From the NCBI GenBank assembly GCA_963821925.1, contig CAWGFO010000011.1:62001-126000 (forward strand): a stretch of 64,000 nt of DNA. Reading direction: 5' to 3'. The stretch's first letter is position 1. Each line of letters begins with the position of its first letter. The notes under the pieces were generated by a model. That model did no database searches and had not been told where the DNA came from. It worked only from the letters and a program-made list of their open reading frames with translations. Shown here in pieces: positions 1 through 8,010 of this stretch. Origin of the DNA: JAOUEA01 sp963821925. GTDB taxonomy: Bacteria > Actinomycetota > UBA4738 > HRBIN12. The position numbers and the translations under genes were made by a program.

Positions 1-469
1 TCTTGAACGGCGGGTGATCGATCGCGGCCGCCAGGTAGGCATCCTCGATCGGGAGCCGTGCATTCTTGGTCATGTCGTCGCCGACGAGCAGCTGATGGTG
101 GGCATGGATGTGCACGAGCCGCCCCGACGGTTCGTCGAGCGCGTACCAATGGAAGACACCGGGCAGGCGTTTCCATGCCGACCGGTAGTCGACGGCCTTG
201 AACCCCAGTCCGGTGATCACTCGGTCGAAACGCTGAGTGTCGGCACGATGAACAAGGAGGTCGAGGTCGTTCTCGCCGGAGGCCGACAGCTCGATACCCT
301 CGTTGCTCTTGAAATGGCAGTAGCGGACACCGGCGTCTTCGAGGGCACGACACAGCACGGACACCAACTCGAGCGCCGGTCCCCGAACGGACTCACCATC
401 GCTCACTGCGTGACCGGACCGTGCCCCGTGATCCCCTGAGACGACGGTACCGCCGTCGGCACTCTTCAA
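1..469 (-). CDS. Nucleotidyltransferase-like protein of a polysaccharide locus (3' end missing)
   Basis: This gene is read on the minus strand and runs off the left edge, so only the first 156 residues are visible. The residues around 52-56 (His-Phe-Lys-Ser-Asn) followed by Gly-Glu-Asn-Asp-Leu-Asp at 65-70 and then Leu-Leu-Val resemble the metal-binding motif of nucleotidyltransferase-fold proteins found in capsule and exopolysaccharide clusters, sometimes beside thymidylate-kinase-like domains. I chose the TTG at 469 because it follows a GAGGAGGAG ribosome site by two bases; a GTG at 406 is an in-frame alternative with no such site. Its neighbours, a sulfotransferase and a glycosyltransferase on the same strand, support a role in surface-glycan assembly. 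The family call rests on motif resemblance only; substrate is unknown. Confidence 0.55.
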   Translation of the reverse strand, partial: MKSADGGTVVSGDHGARSGHAVSDGESVRGPALELVSVLCRALEDAGVRYCHFKSNEGIELSASGENDLDLLVHRADTQRFDRVITGLGFKAVDYRSAWKRLPGVFHWYALDEPSGRLVHIHAHHQLLVGDDMTKNARLPIEDAYLAAAIDHPPFK

Positions 470-598
470 GGCTCCTCCTCGAGCGATCCGGCACGACGAC
501 GTACGACGATGCGACGATAGGTACCGACGCCGCCCCGAGCACCGGTGCCGGAGCGTATCTCTGCTACCGCAGCCGGACGAGGGGGCGACTCGGAAGCC

Positions 599-1429
599 TC
601 ATGCGACGAGCTTGGCCATCACCGGGCGGCTCCACGTCCGGCGCGACAGCGACAGCACGGGTCGATAGACGAGGTGTTGCTTCGCGCGGAACGCTACGAG
701 CTTCCGTCGGCTGAACGCGTTGCGTTGTTCCGCGATGTAGCGCTGGACCATCGGTTCCAGCGACGGCCCCACCTCACGCCGCAGGCGCGGATACATCTCG
801 TCTCGCACGTACTCGTACAGTTCGAGATCCTCGACGTTCGCGGATTCCAGGAGTCTTCGGGTTCGCGCGTCTGACAGCAGCCGCTTCGAGATCGTGTTGT
901 CGTTCGCGACGTTCACCGATTCGTACGAGATGTCAAGATCGGGGGCGACGAGCCGCTGGAGCATCACCACCGACTCGTCGAACCGCTCCGTGAGCCCGAC
1001 GAACATACCGGTGCGCTCGATCACCGCGATCGCGTCGGCGGCGTTCGCACTCCCCGCCATCCGCTTGCATTGCGGGTTACGGACCCATTCACGTTCGATC
1101 CACTGTTCGAACGTCAGATCGTGCTTCTGCCGGTGGTTGATCCGGTACTGATAGCGCGAAGCCGCGAGTTTCAGCGGCTCGCGGAGCATCGAGAGATACC
1201 GTAGGTCGTTGGCTTGAAGATCGACGTGCCCTACCACGCGGTGACCCGCGATGCTCGCGAGGTTCGGATAGAGCCTCCGCACCCGTCGAAGGTCGTCCGC
1301 ATCGAACGGTGTGTCCAGCCATCGGCCTTCCCAGGGCTCGACCTCGCAATGTCGCGACCCGTAGGAGCTGCGCAGGATCGATCGCACGGTGCTTCCGGCG
1401 GTCTTATTGATATGGACGAACACGAGCAT
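599..1429 (-). CDS. Sulfotransferase family protein (PAPS-dependent)
   Basis: This 276-residue protein starts with the sequence Phe-Val-His-Ile-Asn-Lys-Thr-Ala-Gly-Ser-Thr-Val at residues 4-15, the 5'-phosphosulfate loop that binds PAPS in sulfotransferase family 2 (heparan-sulfate 2-O-sulfotransferase-like) enzymes. A second family block, Val-Gly-Leu-Thr-Glu-Arg-Phe followed by Asp-Glu-Ser, lies near residue 144. The expected reaction is transfer of sulfate from PAPS to a sugar hydroxyl, probably on a glycan assembled by the adjacent glycosyltransferase. There is no signal peptide, so it should act in the cytoplasm. An AGGTGATC ribosome site precedes the ATG. The gene is co-directional with its two neighbours, with gaps of about 130 and 60 bases. 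The acceptor cannot be read from the sequence. Confidence 0.85.
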   Translation of the reverse strand: MLVFVHINKTAGSTVRSILRSSYGSRHCEVEPWEGRWLDTPFDADDLRRVRRLYPNLASIAGHRVVGHVDLQANDLRYLSMLREPLKLAASRYQYRINHRQKHDLTFEQWIEREWVRNPQCKRMAGSANAADAIAVIERTGMFVGLTERFDESVVMLQRLVAPDLDISYESVNVANDNTISKRLLSDARTRRLLESANVEDLELYEYVRDEMYPRLRREVGPSLEPMVQRYIAEQRNAFSRRKLVAFRAKQHLVYRPVLSLSRRTWSRPVMAKLVA

Positions 1430-1487
1430 GCGATCACCTGTCGATCGGGTTGGACCCGACGAACGCTATCAGCGCGACCTTCGCTCG

Positions 1488-2642
1488 TTACCCCCCACGT
1501 GACGTAGGCCGGTACCGCAGGCGACGTGCGCTGACGAGCTCCGACCAGAGGTCGAGGTTCCTGCGGAGTGTGTCCGTCAGGTCGTAGCCGGCGCTGCGTG
1601 CCCGTGCCACCTCGCTCGCACGCCGTAACGCATCCACGTCGGCGAGGTAGGGCTCGATCGCGCTCGCCAGGGCGCTCGGATCTCCCACTGGGACGACGGC
1701 GCCCGCCTCCCCAACCGCCTCGGAGCCGGCCACACGCGTCGCGACGACGGGGAGTCCGCATGCGAGCGCCTCGAGCAGGACGAGGGACATCCCCTCCCAC
1801 CGCGATGGCGCCACCATGAGGTCCGCTGCCCGCAGATGTGCGGCGACGTCGTCCGTGTGATCCACCCACTCGACCCGGTCCGCCACGCCGAGGGATCCGG
1901 CGAGCGTCTGTAGCCGCGCCCGGTCGCCCACCTGATCTTCGCCGCCGACGAACCGAAGCCGCGCTCGCGGCTCCCTCAGCATGGCGAACGCCCGGATCGC
2001 GAGGTCCTGCCCCTTCTGTTCACTGAGGCGTCCCACGCACAGGAGCAGTGGCCCATCGTCAGGGCGGTCGGCCCGTGGGCCGAGAGGCGAGAACCGCTCG
2101 CGGTCGACGCCGTTCACGATGACCCGGATACGGTCGCCGGCGGAGCCGAGCGCACGTCGACCTTCGGCCGCCTCCTCCTCGGAGACGGCGATCAGGCCGT
2201 CGCTCCATCGCGCGAGCTGCCGTTCGATCGTCCGGTACATCGGCGTCATCCGCCCGCCTACCATCCATGACCATGCATGGGGGGTGACGATCACGACGGG
2301 GCGGCGGCGCCCGAGCGGTGCGGCGGCAACCCGGCCGAGCGCCGCCGCCTTCGACGAGTGGAGATGCACGAGGTCTCTCCCCCGCATCAGGCGCAACAGC
2401 GTGACAGCGTCCGTCAGATCCCGCGGCGCGGGTTCGCGTCGCATGTCGAGCGGCACCACATCGGCGCCCGCCGCGCGCACCCACCCGGCGAGGGGCCCGA
2501 CCGACTCGCCGGGGCACGCCACCGTCACGCGGTGCCCTGCCGTCACCGCGGCCTCGACGAGCTGGCGGACGCACACGGCGACGCCGTAGGTGGCAGGTTG
2601 CGCGACCACCAGGGCGTCGAGGCGCTCACTCGCTTGATCCAT
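1488..2642 (-). CDS. Glycosyltransferase family 4 protein
   Basis: This is a full-length (384 residue) GT-B-fold glycosyltransferase. The N-terminal half holds a Rossmann domain with a glycine-poor start (Val-Ala-Gln-Pro-Ala-Thr-Tyr-Gly-Val) and a His-Leu-His-Ser-Ser-Lys-Ala-Ala motif. The C-terminal half has the hallmark Gly-Arg-Leu-Ser-Glu-Gln-Lys-Gly-Gln-Asp phosphate-binding stretch and a Ser-Arg-Trp-Glu-Gly-Met-Ser...Leu-Leu-Glu-Ala block, the E-x7-E motif of GT4 retaining enzymes. It should transfer a sugar from a nucleotide donor to a lipid-linked or peripheral acceptor at the cytoplasmic face. It is divergent from the UDP-glucose dehydrogenase gene across a 100-bp promoter region. Donor and acceptor are not known, but UDP-glucuronate or UDP-xylose made next door are reasonable donors. 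Confidence 0.85.
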   Translation of the reverse strand: MDQASERLDALVVAQPATYGVAVCVRQLVEAAVTAGHRVTVACPGESVGPLAGWVRAAGADVVPLDMRREPAPRDLTDAVTLLRLMRGRDLVHLHSSKAAALGRVAAAPLGRRRPVVIVTPHAWSWMVGGRMTPMYRTIERQLARWSDGLIAVSEEEAAEGRRALGSAGDRIRVIVNGVDRERFSPLGPRADRPDDGPLLLCVGRLSEQKGQDLAIRAFAMLREPRARLRFVGGEDQVGDRARLQTLAGSLGVADRVEWVDHTDDVAAHLRAADLMVAPSRWEGMSLVLLEALACGLPVVATRVAGSEAVGEAGAVVPVGDPSALASAIEPYLADVDALRRASEVARARSAGYDLTDTLRRNLDLWSELVSARRLRYRPTSRGG

Positions 2643-2729
2643 GGGGACACATCATGCACGTCAGGCCCTACGCTGAAGGCGGTACGCGGCATACGCTTCG
2701 TGCCGGTCGCACGGGGTTCCGGCTCCCCG

Positions 2730-2735
2730 TAGCGT
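2730..2735 (+). promoter_or_regulatory. Candidate -10 hexamer (TAGCGT) of a leaderless promoter
   Basis: TAGCGT lies seven bases before the ATG at 2743 and matches the actinobacterial TANNNT -10 pattern. A transcript would begin at or next to the start codon, consistent with the lack of a ribosome site here. This supports 2743 over the internal ATG at 2791 as start. Confidence 0.5.
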
Positions 2736-2742
2736 CGCCCGC

Positions 2743-4134
2743 ATGTCAGATCTCTCAACCCACCTCGCGTGGGACGCCACCACCGACCCCATGGACGTCG
2801 CCGTGATCGGGACGGGTCACGTAGGGCTCATCACCGCCGTCGCGATGTCGGTCACCGGCCACCGCGTGGTCGCGACCGACGTCGACGACGACAAGATCGC
2901 CCGTCTGACCGAGGGCGAGCCGCATTTCTACGAGCCCGGCCTGGTGGAGTCCCTGGAACGCCAACTCGCGTCCGGCAGGCTGCGCTTCAGCTCCGACCCT
3001 TCGACGACCGTGGGTGACGCCGAGGTCGTGTTCATCTGCGTCGGAACCCCACCCCGCGCCGACGGGGAGGCGAACCTGCTCGCGATGGAGACGGCAGCGT
3101 CGATGATCGCCCGCCATGCTCGCCGTTCTCCTGTCGTCGTGGAGAAATCGACCGTGCCAGCCGGAACCGCGGACCGTGTCCGTCACACGATGCTTCGGGA
3201 AAGCGGAGGCACGCAGTTCGAGATCGTGTCCAACCCGGAGTTCCTGCGGGAAGGCAGCGCCCTGCACGATTCGCTCCACCCAGATCGGATCGTGGTGGGC
3301 GGAGAGTCGGAACACGCACTATCCGTGATGCGACGCCTGTACGAACCCATCACCTCCCAGGGATGCCGTCTGATCGAGGTCGACCGGGCCACCGCGGAAC
3401 TGGCCAAGCACACGAGCAATGCGTTCCTTGCCCTCAAGATCTCGTTCGCCAACGCCTTGGCGCGATTGAGCGAGCGGGCAGGGGCCGACGTGACGGCGAT
3501 CGTCGACGTGATGGGCTCGGATCCACGGATCGGTCCAGCCTTCCTTTCGGCCGGACTCGGCTACGGGGGGTTCTGCTTCCCGAAGGACGTCGCGGCGCTG
3601 GAGCGGTTGTCCTCTCGCCTCGGCTACCCCTTCCCGTTGCTCGGCGAGGTCGCGCGTTTGAACGACGAGGCGGTGGAGGCGGTCGCCTCGAAGGTCGAGG
3701 AAGCGCTATGGAACCTCGAGGGCAAACGCATCGCGATCCTCGGCCTCGCGTTCAAGCCGATGACCGACGACGTCCGCTTCTCACCCGCCTTGACGCTCGC
3801 TCGCATCCTGATGCAGCGCGGCGCCGAGGTGGTCGGATACGACCCCCGGGCGATCGAAGAGGCAGCACGGGAGGTCCCCGAGATGCAGTTCGCCGGCGAT
3901 GCCTACGAAGCGGTCGATGGCGCTCACTGCGCCGTCATCGCGACGGAGTGGGAGGAGTTCCTCGACCTCGACCTCTCGGCCGTCCGGTCGCGCATGACCT
4001 ACCCGGTGATCGTCGACGGCCGGAACCTGTTCGATCCCGCCGAGATGGTGGCCGCGGGATTCTCGTACTACTCGGTCGGTCGCCCCGCACACCCGGACGG
4101 CCGGGTCCCCCTGCCCAGCAGCTTGGTGTCATGA
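2743..4134 (+). CDS. ugd: UDP-glucose 6-dehydrogenase
   Basis: The enzyme oxidises UDP-glucose to UDP-glucuronate with two NAD+. The NAD-binding Gly-Thr-Gly-His-Val-Gly motif is at residues 23-28, the family block Glu-Lys-Ser-Thr-Val-Pro-Ala-Gly-Thr follows, then Asn-Pro-Glu-Phe-Leu-Arg-Glu-Gly, and the catalytic cysteine is Cys278 within Gly-Tyr-Gly-Gly-Phe-Cys-Phe-Pro-Lys-Asp. The C-terminal UDP-binding domain (Phe-Lys-Pro-x-Thr-Asp-Asp-x-Arg) is complete, so the length of 463 residues is normal apart from a 16-residue N-terminal extension. An in-frame ATG at 2791 is an alternative start. The stop overlaps the start of the next gene by four bases (ATGA), so UDP-glucuronate production and its decarboxylation are translationally coupled. 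Confidence 0.93.
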   Translation: MSDLSTHLAWDATTDPMDVAVIGTGHVGLITAVAMSVTGHRVVATDVDDDKIARLTEGEPHFYEPGLVESLERQLASGRLRFSSDPSTTVGDAEVVFICVGTPPRADGEANLLAMETAASMIARHARRSPVVVEKSTVPAGTADRVRHTMLRESGGTQFEIVSNPEFLREGSALHDSLHPDRIVVGGESEHALSVMRRLYEPITSQGCRLIEVDRATAELAKHTSNAFLALKISFANALARLSERAGADVTAIVDVMGSDPRIGPAFLSAGLGYGGFCFPKDVAALERLSSRLGYPFPLLGEVARLNDEAVEAVASKVEEALWNLEGKRIAILGLAFKPMTDDVRFSPALTLARILMQRGAEVVGYDPRAIEEAAREVPEMQFAGDAYEAVDGAHCAVIATEWEEFLDLDLSAVRSRMTYPVIVDGRNLFDPAEMVAAGFSYYSVGRPAHPDGRVPLPSSLVS

Positions 4135-5070
4135 CCAGGGCCATCGTCACGGGGGGCGCCGGCTTCCTCGGTTCGCACGTGTGCGACCGTCTCCTCGCCG
4201 AGGGCTGGGAGGTCGTGTGCCTCGACTCGATGTTGACCGGCGAGAGCACGAACCTTGACGATCGCCCGATCGAACGAACGCTTCCGATTCGAACACGTCG
4301 ACGTATCCGAGAGGTTCTCGGTCGCGGGTGACGTCGATTGGGTGCTGCACATGGCGTCTCCGGCCTCGCCCCGCGATTATCAAGACAACGCCATCTCCAC
4401 CCTCAAGGTCGGCTCGTTGGGCACGTTGCACTGCCTCGAGCTCGCGCGCGAGAAGCAGGCGGGCGTGCTCCTGACGTCCACGTCCGAGGTCTACGGTGAC
4501 CCGCTCGTCCACCCACAGCCGGAGACCTACTGGGGCAATGTGAACCCGATCGGCCCGCGGTCCATGTACGACGAATCGAAGCGGTTCGCCGAAGCGTTGA
4601 CCGTCGCCTATCACCGCACCCATGGCACCCCCGTTCGCATCGTGCGGATCTTCAACACGTACGGACCGAGGATCCGCGCGGGTGACGGTCGTGTCGTCCC
4701 CGCGTTCCTCTCGCAGGCACTCCGCGGTGAGCCGATGACCGTCCACGGCGACGGCGGCCAGACGCGGTCGTTGTGTTACGTCGACGACCTCGTCGAGGGC
4801 ATCTGGCGCATGCTGACCCGCGGGGTCATCGGGCCGGTGAACCTCGGGAATCCCGAAGAGGTAACGATGCTCGAACTCGCGCGATTGGTGAGAGATGTCG
4901 TCGGCAGCGATTCGGAGATCGTGTTCACGGATCGGCCGGCCGACGACCCCCAGGTTCGACGCCCCGATATCTCGCGAGCCCGCTATGAGCTCGGGTGGGA
5001 ACCGATCGTGCCGATGAGCGAAGGATTGGCGCGCACGGCCGATTCCTTCCGCGAGATCCTCGTACCTTGA
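4131..5070 (+). CDS. UDP-glucuronate decarboxylase (UDP-xylose synthase), one frame break
   Basis: This short-chain dehydrogenase converts UDP-glucuronate, the product of the upstream gene, to UDP-xylose. The N-terminal part (4131-~4253) carries Gly-Gly-Ala-Gly-Phe-Leu-Gly-Ser for NAD binding; the rest, read one base later, carries Trp-Val-Leu-His-Met-Ala-Ser-Pro-Ala-Ser-Pro, the family block Thr-Ser-Glu-Val-Tyr-Gly-Asp-Pro-Leu-Val-His-Pro-Gln, the catalytic Tyr-x-x-x-Lys (Tyr-Asp-Glu-Ser-Lys) and Arg-Ile-Phe-Asn-Thr-Tyr-Gly-Pro-Arg. The two frames join cleanly if one base near 4253 (AACCTTGACG) is extra. Everything else is intact, so I treat it as one gene with a probable sequence error rather than a pseudogene; a genuine frameshift mutation cannot be excluded. 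ATGA overlap with ugd indicates an operon. Confidence 0.8.
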
Positions 5071-5086
5071 GGCGCGCGGTCACCTG

Positions 5087-5117
5087 AGGCACGCGGCCCG
5101 GAACGGCCCGCGTGCCT
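5087..5117. terminator. Candidate bidirectional terminator hairpin
   Basis: AGGCACGCGG at 5087-5096 pairs perfectly with CCGCGTGCCT at 5108-5117 around an 11-base loop. It lies between the end of the plus-strand sugar-nucleotide operon and the end of the convergent minus-strand gene at 5186. There is no T-run, which is usual for high-GC actinobacteria. Confidence 0.45.
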
Positions 5118-5185
5118 GACGCGGGTTCGGAGGTGCAGAGGCAGGGCCTACCCGACCGCCCGCCACCCCCACCCAGGCGCTGGCG

Positions 5186-6604
5186 CTACACGGTGATGGA
5201 GATGTCGTCCGCGTAGAAGCACGTTCCCGGAGGTGCATTCTGGACGTAGGCCGTCAGGTCCAATGCGTCCCCTGGTTGCGGCACGATCGAGACCGACACC
5301 TGCTGCCACGAGGTCGTCAGCGGGATCTGGGAGATGATCGGCGTGCCGACGACCGCCCCGCCGTTGTACTCGCGAAAGCGGAGCCGCAACACCGCGCCGG
5401 CGACGTCCCCGCGGACCCATGCGCTCGCCGTGTACGTCCCCGAGACGGTCGACGTCACCCAGTTGGGCGAATCGTTCAGCAGACAGGTTCCGCTCGTCGT
5501 ACCGTCGTTCGAGAGACGAGCGGCGTACGAACCGTCGTGGCCCGGCGACACCCGTGTCAGCGTCCCGACCGATCCACCTTTCCAGCCGGCCGTGTCGACC
5601 TCGAAGCCCGGATTCCCCACGAGGCCCTGCGGCGGCCCCCCGCCATCGGACACGTCGAAGACGAACAGCGCGTACTTGAGGGGATCGCCGGAGGAACGGT
5701 CGTCGTATCCGTCGTACACGTAGAGCTGATCGACGCTGCTGTCGGCCTGACTCGGGATCACCTCCACGGCACGGCTGTCCTTGACACCGAACGGGGTGAG
5801 GTCGAGGTTCCAGCCGGTCACGATCTTCCTCGTCGCCCAGTCGACCCTGAACAACCGCTGCTTGTTGTTGACGATCATGAGGTCTTGGCCGGTCGACGTG
5901 AAGTCCAGGCCGAAGATGCCCGAGATGCCCTTGATGCTGATGTCCGGTCCCGCCGTGTTCGTGGTGAAGTCGTACGTGCGGAGGCGATTCCCCTTGCCCA
6001 CGTACACCTTGTCATCGAGGCTGTTCCACGCGGCGCCCGTGTAATCGGTGCCGGTCGGGAGCGGTTGATAGGCGTCGAGCACGAGCTCTTGGCTACCGGG
6101 ATCGCGCGTGAACCGGAAGGCCGTCGAACGCGCCGCGGAGTTACAACAGGACCCTGAGAAGGCGTAGAGCGTGTCGCTGCTCTCGTCGTACGCGAGGCTC
6201 TCGAGGTCGCCCGACCGCTCCGGTCCGGCAACCGGACCGCCGCCGAGCTGGGCGACCGTGTCGAACACCGAGCCATCGAGCCTCCGCTTGAGCACTCCCG
6301 TGTAGGGGTCGATCTCGAACGCTGCCCGTCCGTTGTCGCCGATCAGCCAGAGCGACCCATCTCGCGGAACGAACGCCGTGCCCTCCGCGTCTCGCGTCGA
6401 GATCGTCGTCCCGACGAACGGCGTCGTGCGGATCGTCCGAGCGAGCGTGAGGATCGGCGTCGAGGTGGCAGGCAGTTCGGCGATCGCGGGTTGGACGAGC
6501 AGCGCCACCGCTGCCCACGCGAGAACGAAGACGGCCGCGCCGTAGCTCCTCGTGCGACCAGATCCCAACTCGAACCGGCGACCACGCAACGTTGGCTCCT
6601 CCAT
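5186..6604 (-). CDS. Secreted beta-propeller protein with C-terminal carbohydrate-binding-like domain
   Basis: This 472-residue protein has a charged N-terminus, a hydrophobic segment at about residues 20-42 ending in Ala-Ile-Ala (signal peptide or anchor), a central repeat-rich domain with phrases such as Phe-Val-Pro-Arg-Asp-Gly-Ser-Leu-Trp-Leu-Ile-Gly-Asp-Asn-Gly and Tyr-Ala-Phe-Ser-Gly-Ser-Cys-Cys-Asn-Ser that fit a beta-propeller, and a last ~140 residues beginning Asn-Pro-Gly-Phe-Glu-x-Asp-x-x-Gly-Trp, typical of CBM4/9-like or DUF642-like jelly rolls. The first ~320 residues are clearly homologous to the divergent gene at 6866. The ATG at 6604 was chosen because the signal peptide begins there and an AGAGGAG lies upstream. 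Function is unknown; the position next to polysaccharide genes suggests cell-surface or glycan binding. Confidence 0.7.
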   Translation of the reverse strand: MEEPTLRGRRFELGSGRTRSYGAAVFVLAWAAVALLVQPAIAELPATSTPILTLARTIRTTPFVGTTISTRDAEGTAFVPRDGSLWLIGDNGRAAFEIDPYTGVLKRRLDGSVFDTVAQLGGGPVAGPERSGDLESLAYDESSDTLYAFSGSCCNSAARSTAFRFTRDPGSQELVLDAYQPLPTGTDYTGAAWNSLDDKVYVGKGNRLRTYDFTTNTAGPDISIKGISGIFGLDFTSTGQDLMIVNNKQRLFRVDWATRKIVTGWNLDLTPFGVKDSRAVEVIPSQADSSVDQLYVYDGYDDRSSGDPLKYALFVFDVSDGGGPPQGLVGNPGFEVDTAGWKGGSVGTLTRVSPGHDGSYAARLSNDGTTSGTCLLNDSPNWVTSTVSGTYTASAWVRGDVAGAVLRLRFREYNGGAVVGTPIISQIPLTTSWQQVSVSIVPQPGDALDLTAYVQNAPPGTCFYADDISITV

Positions 6605-6638
6605 ATCCCTGATGACTCCTCTGATAGCCACGGACAGA

Positions 6639-6716
6639 GTTGCTTGACGGCAACCCGAAACGCGACGCCCCAGTCGCCGCCGGAACGGAAGGCTAGTTGG
6701 CCCCCTTGAGGGGGCA
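6639..6716. other. Two related hairpins in the divergent intergenic region
   Basis: GTTGC-TTGACG-GCAAC at 6639-6654 and GTTG-G-CCCCC-TTGA-GGGGG-CAAC at 6694-6716 are both stem-loops with a GTTG/CAAC closing helix and TTGA in the loop. They lie just upstream of the start at 6604 and would be in the 5' leader of that gene if transcription began beyond 6716. They do not match any riboswitch class I know. Confidence 0.3.
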
Positions 6717-6813
6717 ACGGTCGTTCGCAGTACGACACGTACGTCGCCACCGTCGAGCGCTCCGTAATTTCCCCGATCCTGCCCCCCATCTGCTGGACGC
6801 CGTAACGAACGCA

Positions 6814-6835
6814 ATGTAGGTTTGCCGGGCTACAT
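6814..6835. promoter_or_regulatory. Inverted repeat ATGTAG-N10-CTACAT, candidate operator
   Basis: Perfect 6-bp arms (6814-6819 and 6830-6835) are separated by ten bases, so half-site centres are 16 bp apart, close to one and a half helical turns. The element ends 30 bp before the ATG at 6866 and sits where a promoter should be. This is a plausible dimeric repressor or activator site; no regulator is assigned. Confidence 0.4.
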
Positions 6836-6865
6836 CGACGGTTGATCCGGAAAGGGAGAGCGCGG

Positions 6866-7771
6866 ATGTCGGAGCGTAGTTATGTACGTCGTCGAGTGCT
6901 TCTGGTCGTAGGTCTGACCGTCGGATCCCTCGCGATCTCGATGTCAACCGCTATGGCTTCGCTTCCCGTGACGACGACGCCCGATCTGGCGCTCTCAACC
7001 ACGATCAAGACGAGGCCGTTCGCCGGGTCCACGGTGACCATGAAGGACAACGAGGACGTCGCCTACGTCCCGAGGGACAACTCCATCTGGCTGGTCGACG
7101 ACAACGCTGATTCCGTCTACGAGGTTGACGCGGTCACCGGGGCGCTCAAGCTTCGGCTGAGCCGCACGGACTTCGAGTCCGTTCCCGCGTTTGGCGGTGG
7201 CCCTTTGGCAGGCCCGAACCGGCCAGGCGACCTGGAGGCGCTTGCCTACGACGAGGGGAACGACATCCTGTACGCCTTCTCGGGGAGTTGCTGCAATTCC
7301 TCCGCGCTACCCACGGTGTTCCGCCTGGTGCGCGGCACCGGCGGCAGCCTGGCGATCGACTCCTACCAGCCACTTCCAACCGGAAGCGACTTCACGGCCG
7401 CGTCATGGAACAGCGCGGACGGGAAGATCTACGTCGGGAAGGGCCGCGTCTTCCGCCCCTACGACTACCTCTCGAACGTTCCAGGCACCACGTTCCGCGT
7501 TCCGAACGTCACCGGGATCCTCGGCATGGGCTTCACCCCCGACGGGAAGGATCTCTTCGTCGTGACGAATGCGGAGCAGTTGCTGCGCGTCAACTGGAGC
7601 ACCAGATCGGTCGTGACGGGATGGACCTTCGGTCTCACATCCTTCGGGATCGGCGACTCCCGAGGTGTCGCGCTGGTCGGTGACCAACTCTACGTCTCCG
7701 ACGGCAACGATGGTCGCGCGAAGAGCGATCCCCTCAGATACGCCGTTTACGTCTTCAACGTGCTCGGCTGA
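6866..7771 (+). CDS. Secreted beta-propeller protein (paralogue without binding domain)
   Basis: This 301-residue protein has a twin-arginine-free signal peptide (about residues 9-32, ending Ala-Met-Ala-Ser) and a single repeat-rich domain. It matches the divergent neighbour along its whole length, including Val-Ala-Tyr-Val-Pro-Arg-Asp-Asn-Ser-Ile-Trp-Leu, Gly-Gly-Gly-Pro-Leu-Ala-Gly-Pro-Asn-Arg-Pro-Gly-Asp-Leu-Glu and Ser-Gly-Ser-Cys-Cys-Asn-Ser, but ends where the neighbour's carbohydrate-binding-like domain begins. The start at 6866 follows an AAAGGGAGAG ribosome site. The pair therefore looks like an inverted duplication in which one copy gained or lost a C-terminal domain. Enzymatic activity is not evident; a binding or esterase/phytase-like propeller is possible but unproved. 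Confidence 0.7.
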   Translation: MSERSYVRRRVLLVVGLTVGSLAISMSTAMASLPVTTTPDLALSTTIKTRPFAGSTVTMKDNEDVAYVPRDNSIWLVDDNADSVYEVDAVTGALKLRLSRTDFESVPAFGGGPLAGPNRPGDLEALAYDEGNDILYAFSGSCCNSSALPTVFRLVRGTGGSLAIDSYQPLPTGSDFTAASWNSADGKIYVGKGRVFRPYDYLSNVPGTTFRVPNVTGILGMGFTPDGKDLFVVTNAEQLLRVNWSTRSVVTGWTFGLTSFGIGDSRGVALVGDQLYVSDGNDGRAKSDPLRYAVYVFNVLG

Positions 7772-8010
7772 ACCGGCCAGCCAAGGATCGCTGTTCCGTC
7801 CCGGCTCGGGGGCGGTGAAATGAGGCCAGCGGCTCGAGCGCCAACGGGCGAGTCTCGTCGCGAGTGCATCTGTCGCCTGTGCCCTTGACGTCATCGATCG
7901 ACGACCGAGCTGGCTCGAATCGGTAGCGCCTGAGCCTCGTGCCGACGGTTCGTCAGACGCAGCGCGACGCCCTTCAGGAGGGCCGCTGCTACGATGCGCG
8001 CCACGCACCG

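Noticed and set aside
7772..8010. The 239-base region before pgsA as a site for a small RNA gene
   Set aside because: No strong hairpin, terminator or conserved motif can be seen by eye other than a TACGAT near 7990.
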